This document shows positions 25,062 to 34,484 of a stretch of DNA of 64,000 nt, in pieces (position 1 is the stretch's first letter; every line of letters starts with the position of its first letter). Location: assembly GCA_963798075.1 (NCBI GenBank), contig CAWCRU010000038.1, forward strand, positions 39,178 to 103,177, given 5' to 3'. The stretch comes from DATAOG01 sp963798075 (lineage in GTDB: Bacteria; Pseudomonadota; Alphaproteobacteria; Geminicoccales; Geminicoccaceae). A program made the position numbers and the translations under genes. Under the pieces are notes generated by a model that made no database searches, was not told where the DNA came from, and worked only from the letters and a program-made list of their open reading frames with translations.

Positions 25062-27062
25062 ATGGAAGCGCTGACCATCACGCCCAACCTCGAGCTGCCG
25101 CCGGAGAAGCTGGAGCGGCTCTATGCCGACATGGTGCGGATCCGAAGGTTCGAGGAGCGGGTGGTCGAGCTCTTCCAGGCCGGGCTGGTCAAGGGCACGG
25201 CGCACAGCTACGCCGGCGAGGAGGCGATCGCGGTCGGCGCCTGCGCCCATCTGCGCCAGGACGACTACGTCGCGAGCTATCACCGCGGCCACGGCCACTG
25301 CATCGCCAAGGGCGCCCGCACCGATCGCATGATGGCCGAGCTGATGGGACGTGCGACCGGCTACTGCCAGGGCCTCGGCGGCTCGATGCACGTGGCCGAC
25401 ATGGAACGCAACATCCTGGGCGCCAACGGCATCGTCGGCGCGGCCATGCCGCTGTCGGTCGGCGCCGGCCTCGCGATCAAGCTGCGCGGCGGCGATCAGG
25501 TGGTGATCGCGTTCTTCGGCGATGGCGCCAACAACCAGGGGATCTTCCACGAATCGCTGAACCTCGCGGCGGTCTGGCGGCTGCCGGTGCTGTTCGTCTG
25601 CGAGAACAATCAGTACGCGCTCAGCACCTCCTATCGCAACACGACCGCGGTCGCCTCGGTCGCGACCCGCGCTGCCGCCTACGACATCCCGGGGGTGCGC
25701 ATCGACGGCAACGACGTGCTCGCCGTGCACGCCGCGGTCGGCGAGGCGGTCGAGCGCGCGCGCCGGGGCGACGGCCCGAGCCTGATCGAGGCCATGACCT
25801 GGCGCTGGGGCCAGCACAGCATGCGCGCGAATCTCCGCGACCCGCGCTCGGATGCGGACATGGCGGCCTGGATCGCGCGTGATCCGATCCCGCAGTTCGC
25901 GGGCGTCTTGACGGCGCGCGAGCTCTTCACCGGCGCCGAGCTCGAGGCGCTCGACGGCGCCGCCCGCGACGAGCTCGAGAGCGCGGTCGCGTTCGCCGAG
26001 GGCAGCCCCGAGCCCGAGCCCGCGATCCTCGAGGGCGCCGTCTACGCGCCGCATGCAGCCCATGTCGAACCCCTCGAGCACGGCAGCCGCGAGCTGACCT
26101 TCGCCCAAGCGCTGAACGAAGCCATGGCTCAGGAGATGGAGCGCGATCCGACCGTCTTCCTGATGGGCGAGGACGTGGCCGACACCGGCGGCATCTTCCA
26201 GGTCTCCAAGGGCCTCCTCGAGCGCTTCGGCCGCGAGCGGGTGCGCGATACGCCGATCTCGGAGGCGACCTTCTGCGGCGCCGGCGTCGGCGCCGCGATC
26301 GCCGGCATGCGTCCGATCGTCGAGGTCCAGATCTTCGATTTCGTGACCCTCATGATGGACATGCTGGTGAACCAGGCCGCCAAGTTCCGCTACATGCTGG
26401 GCGGCCGCCCGACCGTGCCGCTGGTGGTCCGGGGCCCGCAGGGCGGCGGCATTCGTCTCGCCGCCCAGCACTCCCAGAGCCTGGAGGCCTGGTTCGCCCA
26501 CGTCCCGGGCCTGGTCGTCGTGGCACCCGCCTCGGCCTACGACGCCAAGGGCCTCCTCATCGCTGCGATCCGGGACGACAACCCGGTGATTTTTCTCGAG
26601 CACAAGCTGCTCTATCTGGGCCAGGCCGAGCCCGTGCCGGAAACGCCCTACGCCATCCCGCTCGGCAAGGCCCGGGTCCGCCGGCCGGGCACGGACGTCA
26701 CCATCGTCGCGACCCAGATGATGGTGCAGCAGGCGCTGCAGGCGGCGACCCGGCTCGAGGCGGACGGCCTCAGCGCCGAGGTGATCGACCCGCGGACCTT
26801 GAAGCCCCTCGACCTCGACACGATCGTCGCCTCGGTCAAGCGCACCAACCGCCTGGTCGTGGTCCACGAGGGCTGGAAGTTCGGCGGCTTCGGCGGCGAG
26901 ATCGCGGCCTCGGTGATGGAAGCCGCGTTCGACTGGCTGGACGCGCCGGTGGCAAGGGTCGGCGCGCTGGATGTGCCGATGCCGTTCAACGACCGCCTCG
27001 AGCGCGCCGTGATCCCGAGTGCCGAGCGGATCGTCGCGGCGGTCAAGGGCCTCTGGCGCTGA
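25062..27062 (+). CDS. Thiamine-dependent 2-oxoacid dehydrogenase E1, alpha and beta subunits fused
   Basis: 666 residues. Residues ~1-330 are an E1 alpha with the TPP motif 'GDGANNQGIFHESLNLA' ending in 'CENN' and 'GSMHVADMERNILGANGIVG'. Residues ~345-666 are an E1 beta with 'FLMGEDVADTGGIFQVSKGL', 'FRYMLGGRPTVPLVVRGPQG' and 'VVHEGWKFGGFGGEIAA'. Fused E1s occur among acetoin- and branched-chain-type enzymes. No E2 lipoyl acyltransferase or E3 gene is adjacent; an SDR gene follows after 11 bases. The substrate could be acetoin, pyruvate or a branched 2-oxoacid. Confidence 0.92.
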   Translation: MEALTITPNLELPPEKLERLYADMVRIRRFEERVVELFQAGLVKGTAHSYAGEEAIAVGACAHLRQDDYVASYHRGHGHCIAKGARTDRMMAELMGRATGYCQGLGGSMHVADMERNILGANGIVGAAMPLSVGAGLAIKLRGGDQVVIAFFGDGANNQGIFHESLNLAAVWRLPVLFVCENNQYALSTSYRNTTAVASVATRAAAYDIPGVRIDGNDVLAVHAAVGEAVERARRGDGPSLIEAMTWRWGQHSMRANLRDPRSDADMAAWIARDPIPQFAGVLTARELFTGAELEALDGAARDELESAVAFAEGSPEPEPAILEGAVYAPHAAHVEPLEHGSRELTFAQALNEAMAQEMERDPTVFLMGEDVADTGGIFQVSKGLLERFGRERVRDTPISEATFCGAGVGAAIAGMRPIVEVQIFDFVTLMMDMLVNQAAKFRYMLGGRPTVPLVVRGPQGGGIRLAAQHSQSLEAWFAHVPGLVVVAPASAYDAKGLLIAAIRDDNPVIFLEHKLLYLGQAEPVPETPYAIPLGKARVRRPGTDVTIVATQMMVQQALQAATRLEADGLSAEVIDPRTLKPLDLDTIVASVKRTNRLVVVHEGWKFGGFGGEIAASVMEAAFDWLDAPVARVGALDVPMPFNDRLERAVIPSAERIVAAVKGLWR

Positions 27063-27073
27063 GCGCGCAGACG

Positions 27074-27832
27074 ATGCCGGTGGCCCTGGTCACCGGCGGC
27101 GCCGGCGGCCTCGGTGGCGCGGTCTGTCGCCAGATGGCGGCCAGGGATTGGACGGTCGCGGTTGCAGACCTCGGCGCGGCGGCTGCTCGGGCGGTGGCCC
27201 TGGCCTGCGGCAGCAACAGCTTTGCGGTCGCGGTCGATCTCGCGAGCGCCGACGGGCCGGCCTGGGTCGTCGAGGAGACCGTGCGCCGGGCCGGCCGCCT
27301 CGATGTGCTGGTGAACTGCGCCGCGGTCGCGCCGGTCGAGGCATTCCTCACCATGACCGCGGATGCCTGGGAGAAGGCGCTGCTGGTCAACGTCCGGGCG
27401 GTGGCGCTCGCGACGGCTGCCGCCGGCCGGGTCATGGCCGCCCACGGCGGCGGCCGGATCGTCAACGTCACCTCGGCGGCGGCGCGCATGGCGCTCCCCG
27501 ACTACGCCGCCTACGCCGCGACCAAGGCGGCCGTTGATTCCCTGACCCGCACGGCGGCGGTCGCGCTCGCCCCGCACGGCATCCGGGTCAACAGCCTGTC
27601 GCCCGGCATGATGGACACCGCCCTGCAGGAGCGGACCGAGGCGGGCTTCGGTCAGCTGGCCGGCCGCAACGACCTTGTCGCCTTCAAGGCCGAGCGCACC
27701 GCGCGCATCCCGCTCGGCCGCCGCAGCGACCCCGACGAGATGGCGGCCATGGTGGTCTGGCTCGCGACCGAGGCGCCCGCCTACATGACCGCTGCCCGCC
27801 TCAACGTCACGGGCGGCCTCGACAAGGACTGA
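27074..27832 (+). CDS. Short-chain dehydrogenase/reductase (SDR)
   Basis: 252 residues with a Rossmann fold: 'VTGGAGGLGGAV' at the N-terminus, 'NCAAVAPVEAF', catalytic Ser in 'VNVTSAAARM', 'YAAYAATK' with the Tyr-x3-Lys pair, and 'PHGIRVNSLSPGMM'. It is an NAD(P)-dependent alcohol/ketone oxidoreductase. It directly follows the E1 gene and may process the same hydroxyketone or diol, which would fit an acetoin/butanediol-type pathway; this is inference. Confidence 0.9.
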   Translation: MPVALVTGGAGGLGGAVCRQMAARDWTVAVADLGAAAARAVALACGSNSFAVAVDLASADGPAWVVEETVRRAGRLDVLVNCAAVAPVEAFLTMTADAWEKALLVNVRAVALATAAAGRVMAAHGGGRIVNVTSAAARMALPDYAAYAATKAAVDSLTRTAAVALAPHGIRVNSLSPGMMDTALQERTEAGFGQLAGRNDLVAFKAERTARIPLGRRSDPDEMAAMVVWLATEAPAYMTAARLNVTGGLDKD

Positions 27833-27849
27833 TCGCGGGAGGGACCGCC

Positions 27850-28005
27850 ATGGACGATTTCCTCGACGCCTCGAGCCTGTCGAACAATGGCGAGGCGCTC
27901 GCCCAGCGTCGGCGCGCCCCGAAGCATGGCGGTCAGTCGAGCCGCGGCGGGCGCAGGGTCAAAAGATGGCCGTTGGCGCGCAGCCAGCGCCGCTCGCTGC
28001 CGTAG
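27850..28005 (+). CDS. Short ORF, possible stub of a truncated gene
   Basis: ATG 27850 has an excellent 'gggaggga' site and lies 18 bases after the SDR stop, as in an operon. The first 19 residues 'MDDFLDASSLSNNGEALAQ' look like a normal protein start, perhaps a phytanoyl-CoA-dioxygenase-type gene. After that the frame turns Arg-rich and ends at 28005, overlapping the convergent metallopeptidase gene. Most likely only the beginning of a third operon gene survives. Confidence 0.3.
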   Translation: MDDFLDASSLSNNGEALAQRRRAPKHGGQSSRGGRRVKRWPLARSQRRSLP

Positions 28006-28673
28006 CCGGGCAGGATCTGCGCGACCAGTTGCCAGAATTCCTTTTGATGGTTGCGCACCCGCAGGTGGCAGAGCTCGTGCACGACCACATATTCGAACAC
28101 CGGCTCGGGGGCGAGGATCAGGCGCCAGTTCAGGTTGACCAGCCCCTGCGCCGAGCAGCTGCCCCAGATCTGCTTTTGGTCCTTGATCCGGAGGCCGCGC
28201 GGGATCAGGCGATGCGGCGGCCCGTGGCGGTCGATCAGGCGCTCGGCATCGAGGCGCGCCTGGCGCCGCAGCCAGTGGCCGAGCGCTGCCTCGATCCAGC
28301 GCTCGCGCTCGTCGTCGGGGACGCGCGCCGGGAGCTGCACCTCGAACCCGTCCTGGTAGCGGACCATCGCCCGGGCGCCGGCCGCCGGCCCGATCCTGAG
28401 CTCGACCGGCCGGCCGCGGTAGGGGATCTGGCCGCCGTCCGCGAGCCGCAGCTGCCCGGGATGGGCGGCGAGCGTCCGGCGCAGGCGGCTCACCTTGTCG
28501 AGCAGCCAGTGCCGATGCTGCTCGACGAACCGGAGGATCTCGGGCTCGCGCAGGCGGACCGGCGCCACCACCTCGACCCCGTCCGCCTGCACCGTCAGGC
28601 GAAGCCGGCGGGCGCGGGCGCTCCGCCGCAGGCGCCAGGCGATCGCGGTCGATCCGACCAGCAGGGTTGGCAC
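27933..28673 (-). CDS. YgjP/SprT-type zinc metallopeptidase (DUF45)
   Basis: 246 residues with the M48-like motif 'VVVHELCHLRVRNHQKEFW' near residue 180 (HExxH variant HELCH plus downstream His). 'IKDQKQIWGSCSAQGLVNLN' and 'WLRANGHLL' are family blocks. The protein is predicted cytoplasmic; the UTP-pyrophosphatase name sometimes given is not well supported. GTG 28673 follows 'ccaaggaggcgat', so it is preferred over the longer frame. Confidence 0.85.
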   Translation of the reverse strand: MPTLLVGSTAIAWRLRRSARARRLRLTVQADGVEVVAPVRLREPEILRFVEQHRHWLLDKVSRLRRTLAAHPGQLRLADGGQIPYRGRPVELRIGPAAGARAMVRYQDGFEVQLPARVPDDERERWIEAALGHWLRRQARLDAERLIDRHGPPHRLIPRGLRIKDQKQIWGSCSAQGLVNLNWRLILAPEPVFEYVVVHELCHLRVRNHQKEFWQLVAQILPGYGSERRWLRANGHLLTLRPPRLD

Positions 28674-28756
28674 ATCGCCTCCTTGGCTCTCGCAACCGGC
28701 GCTCGCCCGATCGCTAGCCGAAACCGCGGGCTGAGGGTACCCTCGAGCCACGACGG

Positions 28757-29149
28757 ATGATCAATGGGAATCGGATGCGCCAGTTGAAAATGACCATCGG
28801 CCAGGTGGTGATCCGGGCCGAGCTGCGCGACACGCCGACCGCGGACGCGCTGTATGCCGCGGCGCCGTTCGAGGCGCGCGCCTCGACCTGGGGCGATGAG
28901 GTCTATTTCCGGACCCCGGTGTCGCTGGCCCGCGAGCCGGGCGCCAAGGTGGTGGTCGAGCCCGGCGAGCTCGCCTTCTGGCCGGACGGCGACGCGATCG
29001 CGATCGGTTTCGGCCCGACCCCGATCTCGCAGGCCGACGAATGCCGACTGGCCAGCCCCTGCAACATCTGGGGCCAGGCGCTCGACGACGTCCAGGCGTT
29101 GCGCGCGGTCCAAAGCGGGGCCGCGATCAAGGTCGAGCCCGTCGACTGA
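28757..29149 (+). CDS. Cyclophilin-like fold protein (DUF3830/TM1367-like)
   Basis: About 125-130 residues. 'FEARASTWGDEVYFRTPV' and 'AFWPDGDAIAIGFGPTPIS' match the small cyclophilin-like domain, whose members lack proven isomerase activity. ATG 28757 or ATG 28775 ('MRQLKMTIGQVV', with 'tgggaatcgg' upstream) could start it. It is divergent from the metallopeptidase gene and convergent with the sugar-type permease gene. Confidence 0.7.
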   Translation: MINGNRMRQLKMTIGQVVIRAELRDTPTADALYAAAPFEARASTWGDEVYFRTPVSLAREPGAKVVVEPGELAFWPDGDAIAIGFGPTPISQADECRLASPCNIWGQALDDVQALRAVQSGAAIKVEPVD

Positions 29150-29169
29150 AAGGGGCCGCTTGCCTTCGA

Positions 29170-30030
29170 TCAGCCCTTGACGCTGCCGATGGTGAGGCCG
29201 GTCGTCATGCGGCCGCGGAACAGGTAGTAGATCACGAGCGGCGGGATCGAATAGATGATCGCCGCGGCCATCAACAGGTTCCAGGGCGACTCGTCGCTGC
29301 TCAGGAAGAAGCCGAGAGCGACCGGCACCGTGACCTTGGTCGGCGTCGACAGCAAAAGGAAAGCGTAAAGGTACTCGTTCCAGGCCAGCAGCAGAGCATA
29401 GGTGCCGACCGCGACCAGTGCCGGCATCATCAGCGGCAGGAAGATGTGCCAGAAGATCTGGGGGGTGGTCGCGCCGTCGATCTTGGCGCTCTCCTCGAGC
29501 GAGCGGGGAATGCTCGTGCTGTATTGCTGAAAGATGAAGATGGCATAGGGAGTTGCGAAGGTCACCTCGACCAGGATCAGCGACCACAGGTTGTCGAGGA
29601 GGCCGTAGCCGTCCATGATCTTGTAGAACGGGATCGCCAGGAACGACGCCGGGATGACGTAGGTCAAAAGCGCGGCGTTCGACAGCAGCCAACCGAACCG
29701 GATCCGAAGGCGCGTGATGGCGAAGCTCGCGAGCGCGGCGACGCCGACCACGATCAGCGCCGTTCCGACGCCGACCAGCAGGCTGTTCAGCATCTGCACC
29801 CAGAAGTCGTTGAGATACCAGTAGTCCTGCTTGAAGACCGTAGTAAAGGTAGTGAGCGTGGGCGCCTTGGGCCAGATGTTGCCGCTGAAGATGGCATCGT
29901 TGGTCTGCAGGGAGACGATCACCATGTTGTAGATCGGCATCAGCGTCCAGAGCAGGATGATGACGCCGACACCCAGGGCAGCGGTCTGACGGGGCGCCGA
30001 CCGGGCGCCTGGAAGGGCCACGGCGCTCAT
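29170..30030 (-). CDS. ABC sugar-type permease (MalG/UgpE family)
   Basis: 286 residues and six predicted spans. The EAA loop 'PRSLEESAKIDGATTPQIFW' is characteristic, with 'ATPYAIFIFQQYSTSIPRSL' before it. It is the second permease of a carbohydrate-type importer. ATG 30030 overlaps the stop of the preceding permease gene (ATGA), so the two are coupled. No ATPase gene of the MalK/UgpC class lies nearby. Confidence 0.9.
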   Translation of the reverse strand: MSAVALPGARSAPRQTAALGVGVIILLWTLMPIYNMVIVSLQTNDAIFSGNIWPKAPTLTTFTTVFKQDYWYLNDFWVQMLNSLLVGVGTALIVVGVAALASFAITRLRIRFGWLLSNAALLTYVIPASFLAIPFYKIMDGYGLLDNLWSLILVEVTFATPYAIFIFQQYSTSIPRSLEESAKIDGATTPQIFWHIFLPLMMPALVAVGTYALLLAWNEYLYAFLLLSTPTKVTVPVALGFFLSSDESPWNLLMAAAIIYSIPPLVIYYLFRGRMTTGLTIGSVKG

Positions 30031-30953
30031 AGCTCGACCGCCTCCCGGTGCAGCTTGCGCATGAGGTACATCACGAGCGGCACGAGCACGGGCAGGGCGG
30101 TGATCACGACCGCGATGCCGAGCGCCGGGTCGCCGACCTCGAAGGCGTCGCGGATGCCGAGCGTCGCGAACACGTGGGTCGAGAGCACCGGGCCGCCGCC
30201 GGTCACGAAGTGCACCGTGTTGAAGTCGCCGAGCGTCCAGATGGTCGAAAGCACCGTGCAGATGATGTAGAGGTTGCGCATCATGGGAAAGGTGATGTGG
30301 CGGAACCGTTGCAGACCCGTGGCCCCGTCGATCGCCGCCGCCTCGTAGAGCTCGCCCGGAATCGCGGTCCGGCCGGCGAGGAAGATCACGGTCCAGAACG
30401 GCATCCACTTCCAGATGTAGAACACGATCACCGAGCCCATGGCGAGGCTCGGCGTGGTCAGCCAGCCGGGCCCCTCCTTGTGGAACATCGTCCAGATCAC
30501 GTTGTTGATCAGGCCCCACTGGCCGTTCAGCATCCAGTGGGCGGAGATGAAGGTCGGGATCGCCGGTACCGCCCACGGCAGGATGAAGATCAAAAACAGC
30601 CACTTCACCCAGGGGTAGCTCTGGTGGAAGAAGCCCGAGAGCAGCAGGGCCAGGAACATCTTGAGATTGACCCCGATGATCAGGAGCAGGAGCGTGTTCC
30701 AGACCGTACGCAGGTAGAGCGGATCGCCGAACAGCTTGAGGTAGCTCGAGGGGTCGCTGCCCAGCCAGAGGCCGTAGAGCACCGGATAGATCACGAGCAG
30801 CAGGAAGACGGCGACATAAGGGACGACGAACAGTATTCCCCATATGCCCTCGGCGGTCAGGCTGCTGCCGCCGCCGATCAGCAGGCCGGCCCGCTGCCGC
30901 AGCCGCTCGGAGGGAACGGGGGGTGCCGCCCCCCGCGCCGGTGCTCTGGCCAT
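30027..30953 (-). CDS. ABC sugar-type permease (MalF/UgpA family)
   Basis: 308 residues. After a basic N-terminus come six membrane spans; the EAA loop is 'PGELYEAAAIDGATGLQRFR' and the tail 'LVPLVMYLMRKLHREAVEL' is MalF-like. It starts 10 bases after the binding-protein gene and overlaps the next permease gene by four bases. Confidence 0.9.
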   Translation of the reverse strand: MARAPARGAAPPVPSERLRQRAGLLIGGGSSLTAEGIWGILFVVPYVAVFLLLVIYPVLYGLWLGSDPSSYLKLFGDPLYLRTVWNTLLLLIIGVNLKMFLALLLSGFFHQSYPWVKWLFLIFILPWAVPAIPTFISAHWMLNGQWGLINNVIWTMFHKEGPGWLTTPSLAMGSVIVFYIWKWMPFWTVIFLAGRTAIPGELYEAAAIDGATGLQRFRHITFPMMRNLYIICTVLSTIWTLGDFNTVHFVTGGGPVLSTHVFATLGIRDAFEVGDPALGIAVVITALPVLVPLVMYLMRKLHREAVEL

Positions 30954-30963
30954 CTTCGCCTCG

Positions 30964-32329
30964 CTAGTCGCCGACGTTGTACTGCGCGAAGATCTCCTTG
31001 ATCCGGGCGAAAGCTTCGTCGACGGCCTGCTCCGGGGTCTCGCCGTGGACCAGCACCGCGCCCTCGGCCGTCCCCCAGATCTCCTCGGCATTGACCTGCG
31101 CGTAGGCCGGATTGTAGGCCATCGGCCAGGGTTCGGTCTCGCCCTCGATCTCCTGCTTGACCGCGATCGGGATGTGCGGGTCCTTGGTCTCGGTCCAGAA
31201 CGACGGATTGTCCTTGATGATCTGGGGCATGACCGGCATCCAGCGACCCCGCGCGGCCGCCAGGTACTCGCCGAGCGTCTCCGGCGTCACGAAGTACTTC
31301 AAGAACGCCTTGGCGGTGTCGATGTGCTCGGCCGCCTTGGGCACGATCGCGACCTTGACCGCGACCAGGCTGATCGGCCGGTCGCCGCCCGGCGCATTCG
31401 GCATCTCGCGGGTCACGATGTCGTGCTCGTAGAGCTGCTTGTCGTCGAACTTGGCGACCGGGATCGACAAGGTGGCGTTGTTGGTCATGATGATCTGCTT
31501 GGAAAAGAACGCCACATTGTTGTCCGGGTCACCCCAGTTGAGCGCGCTCTGCGGGATATAACCGTTCTCGAAGGCGTCGGCGATGAAGGTCAGCGTCTTG
31601 ATCGCGGCGGTGCGGGTCGCGTCCGTCAGGTTGAGCGTGCCGTCGGTATTGACGATGCGGCCGCCGTATCCCAGAAGATACTGATTGAACGTATAGTAGT
31701 TGTCGCTGTCGACCGTCGACACCGGGAGGCCAAGGGCATAGACCCGCTGGCCCTTGTCACGCAACTTGTCCTGGACGCCCTCCCAGAACTTCCAGTAAGC
31801 ATCCCAGTCGTTCGGGATGTCGGCGGCCGTGTAGCCAGCCTCTTCGAGCAGCGGCCGCCAGTAGAAGTCGTGCAGCGCCTGCTGCTTCAACGGTACCGCA
31901 TAGTAGCTGCGCTTTTTCTGCACGCTATCGTACAGATGAGCCGAAAGCAAGGCGGTCTTGGTGTATTTGTCCTTGAGGGGCTCGACGACATCCGAGACGT
32001 CGGCCAGGGTATCCTTCCAGGCTTGCTGCGGCGCGATCGCGAAATCATTGATGTCGGCATAGGCAATATCGGGGACGTTGCCCGAGGTGATCGCCGAGAT
32101 GATCTTGGTCGGGATGTCGGCGCCGCTATAGAAGGACAGGTTGACTTTGTTGCCGGTCTGGTCCTCCCACTTCTTGATCGTAGCCTGAAGCGCGGCGTCC
32201 TCGGCCGGAAAGTAGCCCTTGTTCCACCATACTGTGATGGTCTCGGCCCGGGCGGGCGCGACCGCGCCGAAGGCGGAGGCTCCGCCGGCGACGGCGAGGC
32301 AGGCGAGCAGGAGTTCGAGACGGCTTCAT
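30964..32329 (-). pseudogene. Extracellular solute-binding protein, family 1, with two indels in its N-terminal part
   Basis: The main frame (from about 32208 to 30964) encodes 'ALQATIKKWEDQTGNKVNLS', 'SGADIPTKIISAITSGNVPD', 'AYADINDFAIAPQQAWKDTL' and a long family-1 binding-protein body ending 'ARIKEIFAQYNVGD'. The leader needs an extra C near 32320 removed to read 'MKRLELLLACLAVAGGASAF', and a missing C near 32205-32209 restored to join 'ETITVWWNKGYF' to the body. ATG 32329 is the start. It would deliver a sugar or polyol to the two permeases that follow. Confidence 0.8.
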
Positions 32330-32456
32330 TACACAGTTCTCCCTCGTGTTTGCGGCATGCGCCCGTGAACCTGGCCCCCGTTTGCCCGTGAGACTACAAC
32401 AAAACCGCCATCATTCAAGCCTGTATCGGGGGTTATCGCGGGCATTCGGGGTGAAA

Positions 32457-32640
32457 TCATGGCAAGCAGCATTTCTTGAACTTCTTGCCGCTGCCGCAGA
32501 GGCAGGGATCGTTACGGCCGACAGCGCGAAAGGGATTGAACCGCGGGCGAGGCCGGTTCGCGGTCGAACGCATCGTCTGCCGCCGCCTCGCCGGCGTCCA
32601 CACCGCATGACCGGGCTCCTCGAGGGCGTCATCCAGCCGC
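32457..32640 (-). pseudogene. C-terminal fragment of a SEC-C zinc-knuckle protein
   Basis: The minus strand reads 'VGRNDPCLCGSGKKFKKCCL' and a stop at 32457-32459, an exact SEC-C motif (C-x-C-x8-C-C) as found at the end of SecA and YecA/UPF0149 proteins. The frame continues upstream through 'LDDALEEPGHAVWTPARRRQ' without a proper start, so most of the gene is missing. ATG 32571 would give a 37-38-residue SEC-C micro-protein. Confidence 0.55.
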
Positions 32641-32747
32641 CGGCGAGGGTGACGGTCATCACGCGCCGGTGCCCAAAGCCGGCTGCGGGTGGGGGATCAA
32701 TCTTGGCCTCGCGCGTTGGATCGGAGGGCAAGGCCGGCGGAGGTCCC

Positions 32748-33269
32748 ATGGTCGAGCGCGCGTTCGAGCTCCTCGCGAGGCTGCTGTTCATCCTGGTCAC
32801 GCTTGCCCTCTTTGGCCTCGCGCTGACGCTGGTGGCGGCTGGCGCCTGGGAGCTCGTGAGCGGCGCCCTCGGCGGCGAGGCCGGCATCTACGACCTGATG
32901 AACGGCGTCGGGCTGCTGATCGTGGCGCTCGCGATCGGCGACGTCGCCAAGTTCGTGTTCGAGGAGAACCTCGTGCGCGAGCGCGAGCTGCGCGCCCCGG
33001 CCGAGGCGCTGCGCTCCCTGACCAAGTTCATGACCATCATCATCATCGCCCTCTCGCTCGAGGCCGTGGTCGGCATCTTCGAAGCGGGCCGCAACAAGAC
33101 CTTCGAGCAGATGCTCTTTCCGGCTCTGGTCATGGTCAGCGCGGTCCTGGCGCTGGTCGGGCTGGGCGCGTTCCAGTTTCTGAGCCGGCGCTCCCAGCGC
33201 GAGGCCGCGGCGGGCTCGGATGACGCCGATGCCAGGGAGGGAGCACCAAGGCAGCGCGACGCCGGCTGA
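32748..33269 (+). CDS. Small integral membrane protein of unknown function
   Basis: 173 residues with four hydrophobic spans: about 10-40 ('LFILVTLALFGLALTLVAAG'), 50-70 ('NGVGLLIVALAIGDVAKFVF'), 90-110 ('FMTIIIIALSLEAVVGIFEA') and 120-145. The tail is charged. 'FEENLVRERELR' between spans 2 and 3 is conserved-looking but not assigned. 'ggaggtccc' precedes ATG 32748. I do not recognise a characterised family. Confidence 0.75.
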   Translation: MVERAFELLARLLFILVTLALFGLALTLVAAGAWELVSGALGGEAGIYDLMNGVGLLIVALAIGDVAKFVFEENLVRERELRAPAEALRSLTKFMTIIIIALSLEAVVGIFEAGRNKTFEQMLFPALVMVSAVLALVGLGAFQFLSRRSQREAAAGSDDADAREGAPRQRDAG

Positions 33270-33275
33270 GCGCCG

Positions 33276-34484
33276 TCAGGCGAGCTGGTCGAGCAGGATC
33301 CGGTCGAACATGCCGCGGGCGACCGGCTGCCCATCCTCGACCATGATCCGGCCGCGGGCGATCACCGTCCGGATCTGCCAGTCGTCGTCGAAAGCCACCA
33401 GATCGGCATCGAGGCCGGGCGCGATCCGGCCCTTGCGGATCAGGCCGGTCGCGGCGGCGACGTTCGAGGTCACGACCCGGAGCGCGTCGGTCGCCGCGAG
33501 GCCCGCCTCGACGATCAGGCGGCGCCAGGTCGCGTGCAAGGCGCCGACCGGCATGTAGTTGGCGACCACCGGCTGGCCCTCCTGCTTCTCCTCCTTCGGC
33601 GGCGCGCCATTGCCGTCGGAGCTCAGCAGGATCTTGGCCAGCGGCACGCCCGCCGCGAGCAGCCGCGCGATCGCAGGCGCCGGCGGGATCGCGCGGCTGA
33701 AATTGTTGTCCGGGCTGTAGTTGGCACCGACGTCGAGATAACCGCCGCGCTCGGCCCAGGCGACCGCATCCGCCATGTAGGCGGCGATCTGGTTGACGTG
33801 CGAGGGCAGCAGCTGGCCGATCGGCAGCCCGGTCCGCTCGAGCATGACGAGCACGGGCTTCAGGCAGGCGCCGTGGTAGGGCGGCACCTGCAGGCAGAGA
33901 TAGCCGCGCTTCCTGGCAAGCCGCCCGGCGAGCAGGCCGGCGGTTGCCGCCTCGGCGACGTATTGCGCCCCCGGACCGTTGCTGTCCTACGCGTAGCCCA
34001 GTTCGGAGATCGAGATCTCGCCGACCCCGATGATCTCCTCGACGAACGCGATGTCGTCCCGGATCCGGCCGGTCAAGGTCGGCACGGGATGCTCGAGCGT
34101 CGCCCCGGTCAACGCGTAGGCCGAGATGCCGTCCTCCTTGAACGCCTTGGTCTTCGCGACGAGGGCGCGCATGTCCTTGGAGGTCGCATCGAAGCCCAGC
34201 ATGCCGATCACGGTCGTGATCGCGGCGCGGACCAGCTGACTGGTCTGCAGCTCCGGCGCCCGGCTCGAAAAGCCGAGGCCGCCGCCGCCGCCCAGCACGT
34301 GCACGTGGTTGTCGATGAAGCCCGGTGCGAGGGTCAGGCCGCCCAGATCGCGCTCGTCGACGTCGATGCCGCGGATCTCGATGCCGGGCTCCGCGACCGC
34401 GACGATCTGCTCGCCCCCGATCAGGACATCCTTGCGCCCCAGCGGCTCGGGCGCCAGGACCTCGGCATTGCGCAGGACGATCAC
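33276..34484 (-). pseudogene. iadA: Isoaspartyl dipeptidase (M38 amidohydrolase), interrupted by one stop codon
   Basis: The protein of about 400 residues cleaves isoaspartyl dipeptides from damaged proteins. 'APGFIDNHVHVLGGGG' holds the first zinc-binding histidines, 'LPSHVNQIAAYM' another, and 'ILLSSDGNGAPP' the catalytic aspartate. The frame is broken only by TAG at 33987-33989 ('SELGYA' stop 'DSNGPGAQY'). Without it the reading continues cleanly to 'MFDRILLDQLA'. The GTG start 34484 overlaps the YCII gene stop. It ends an operon with polyamine-type transporter genes. Confidence 0.8.
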
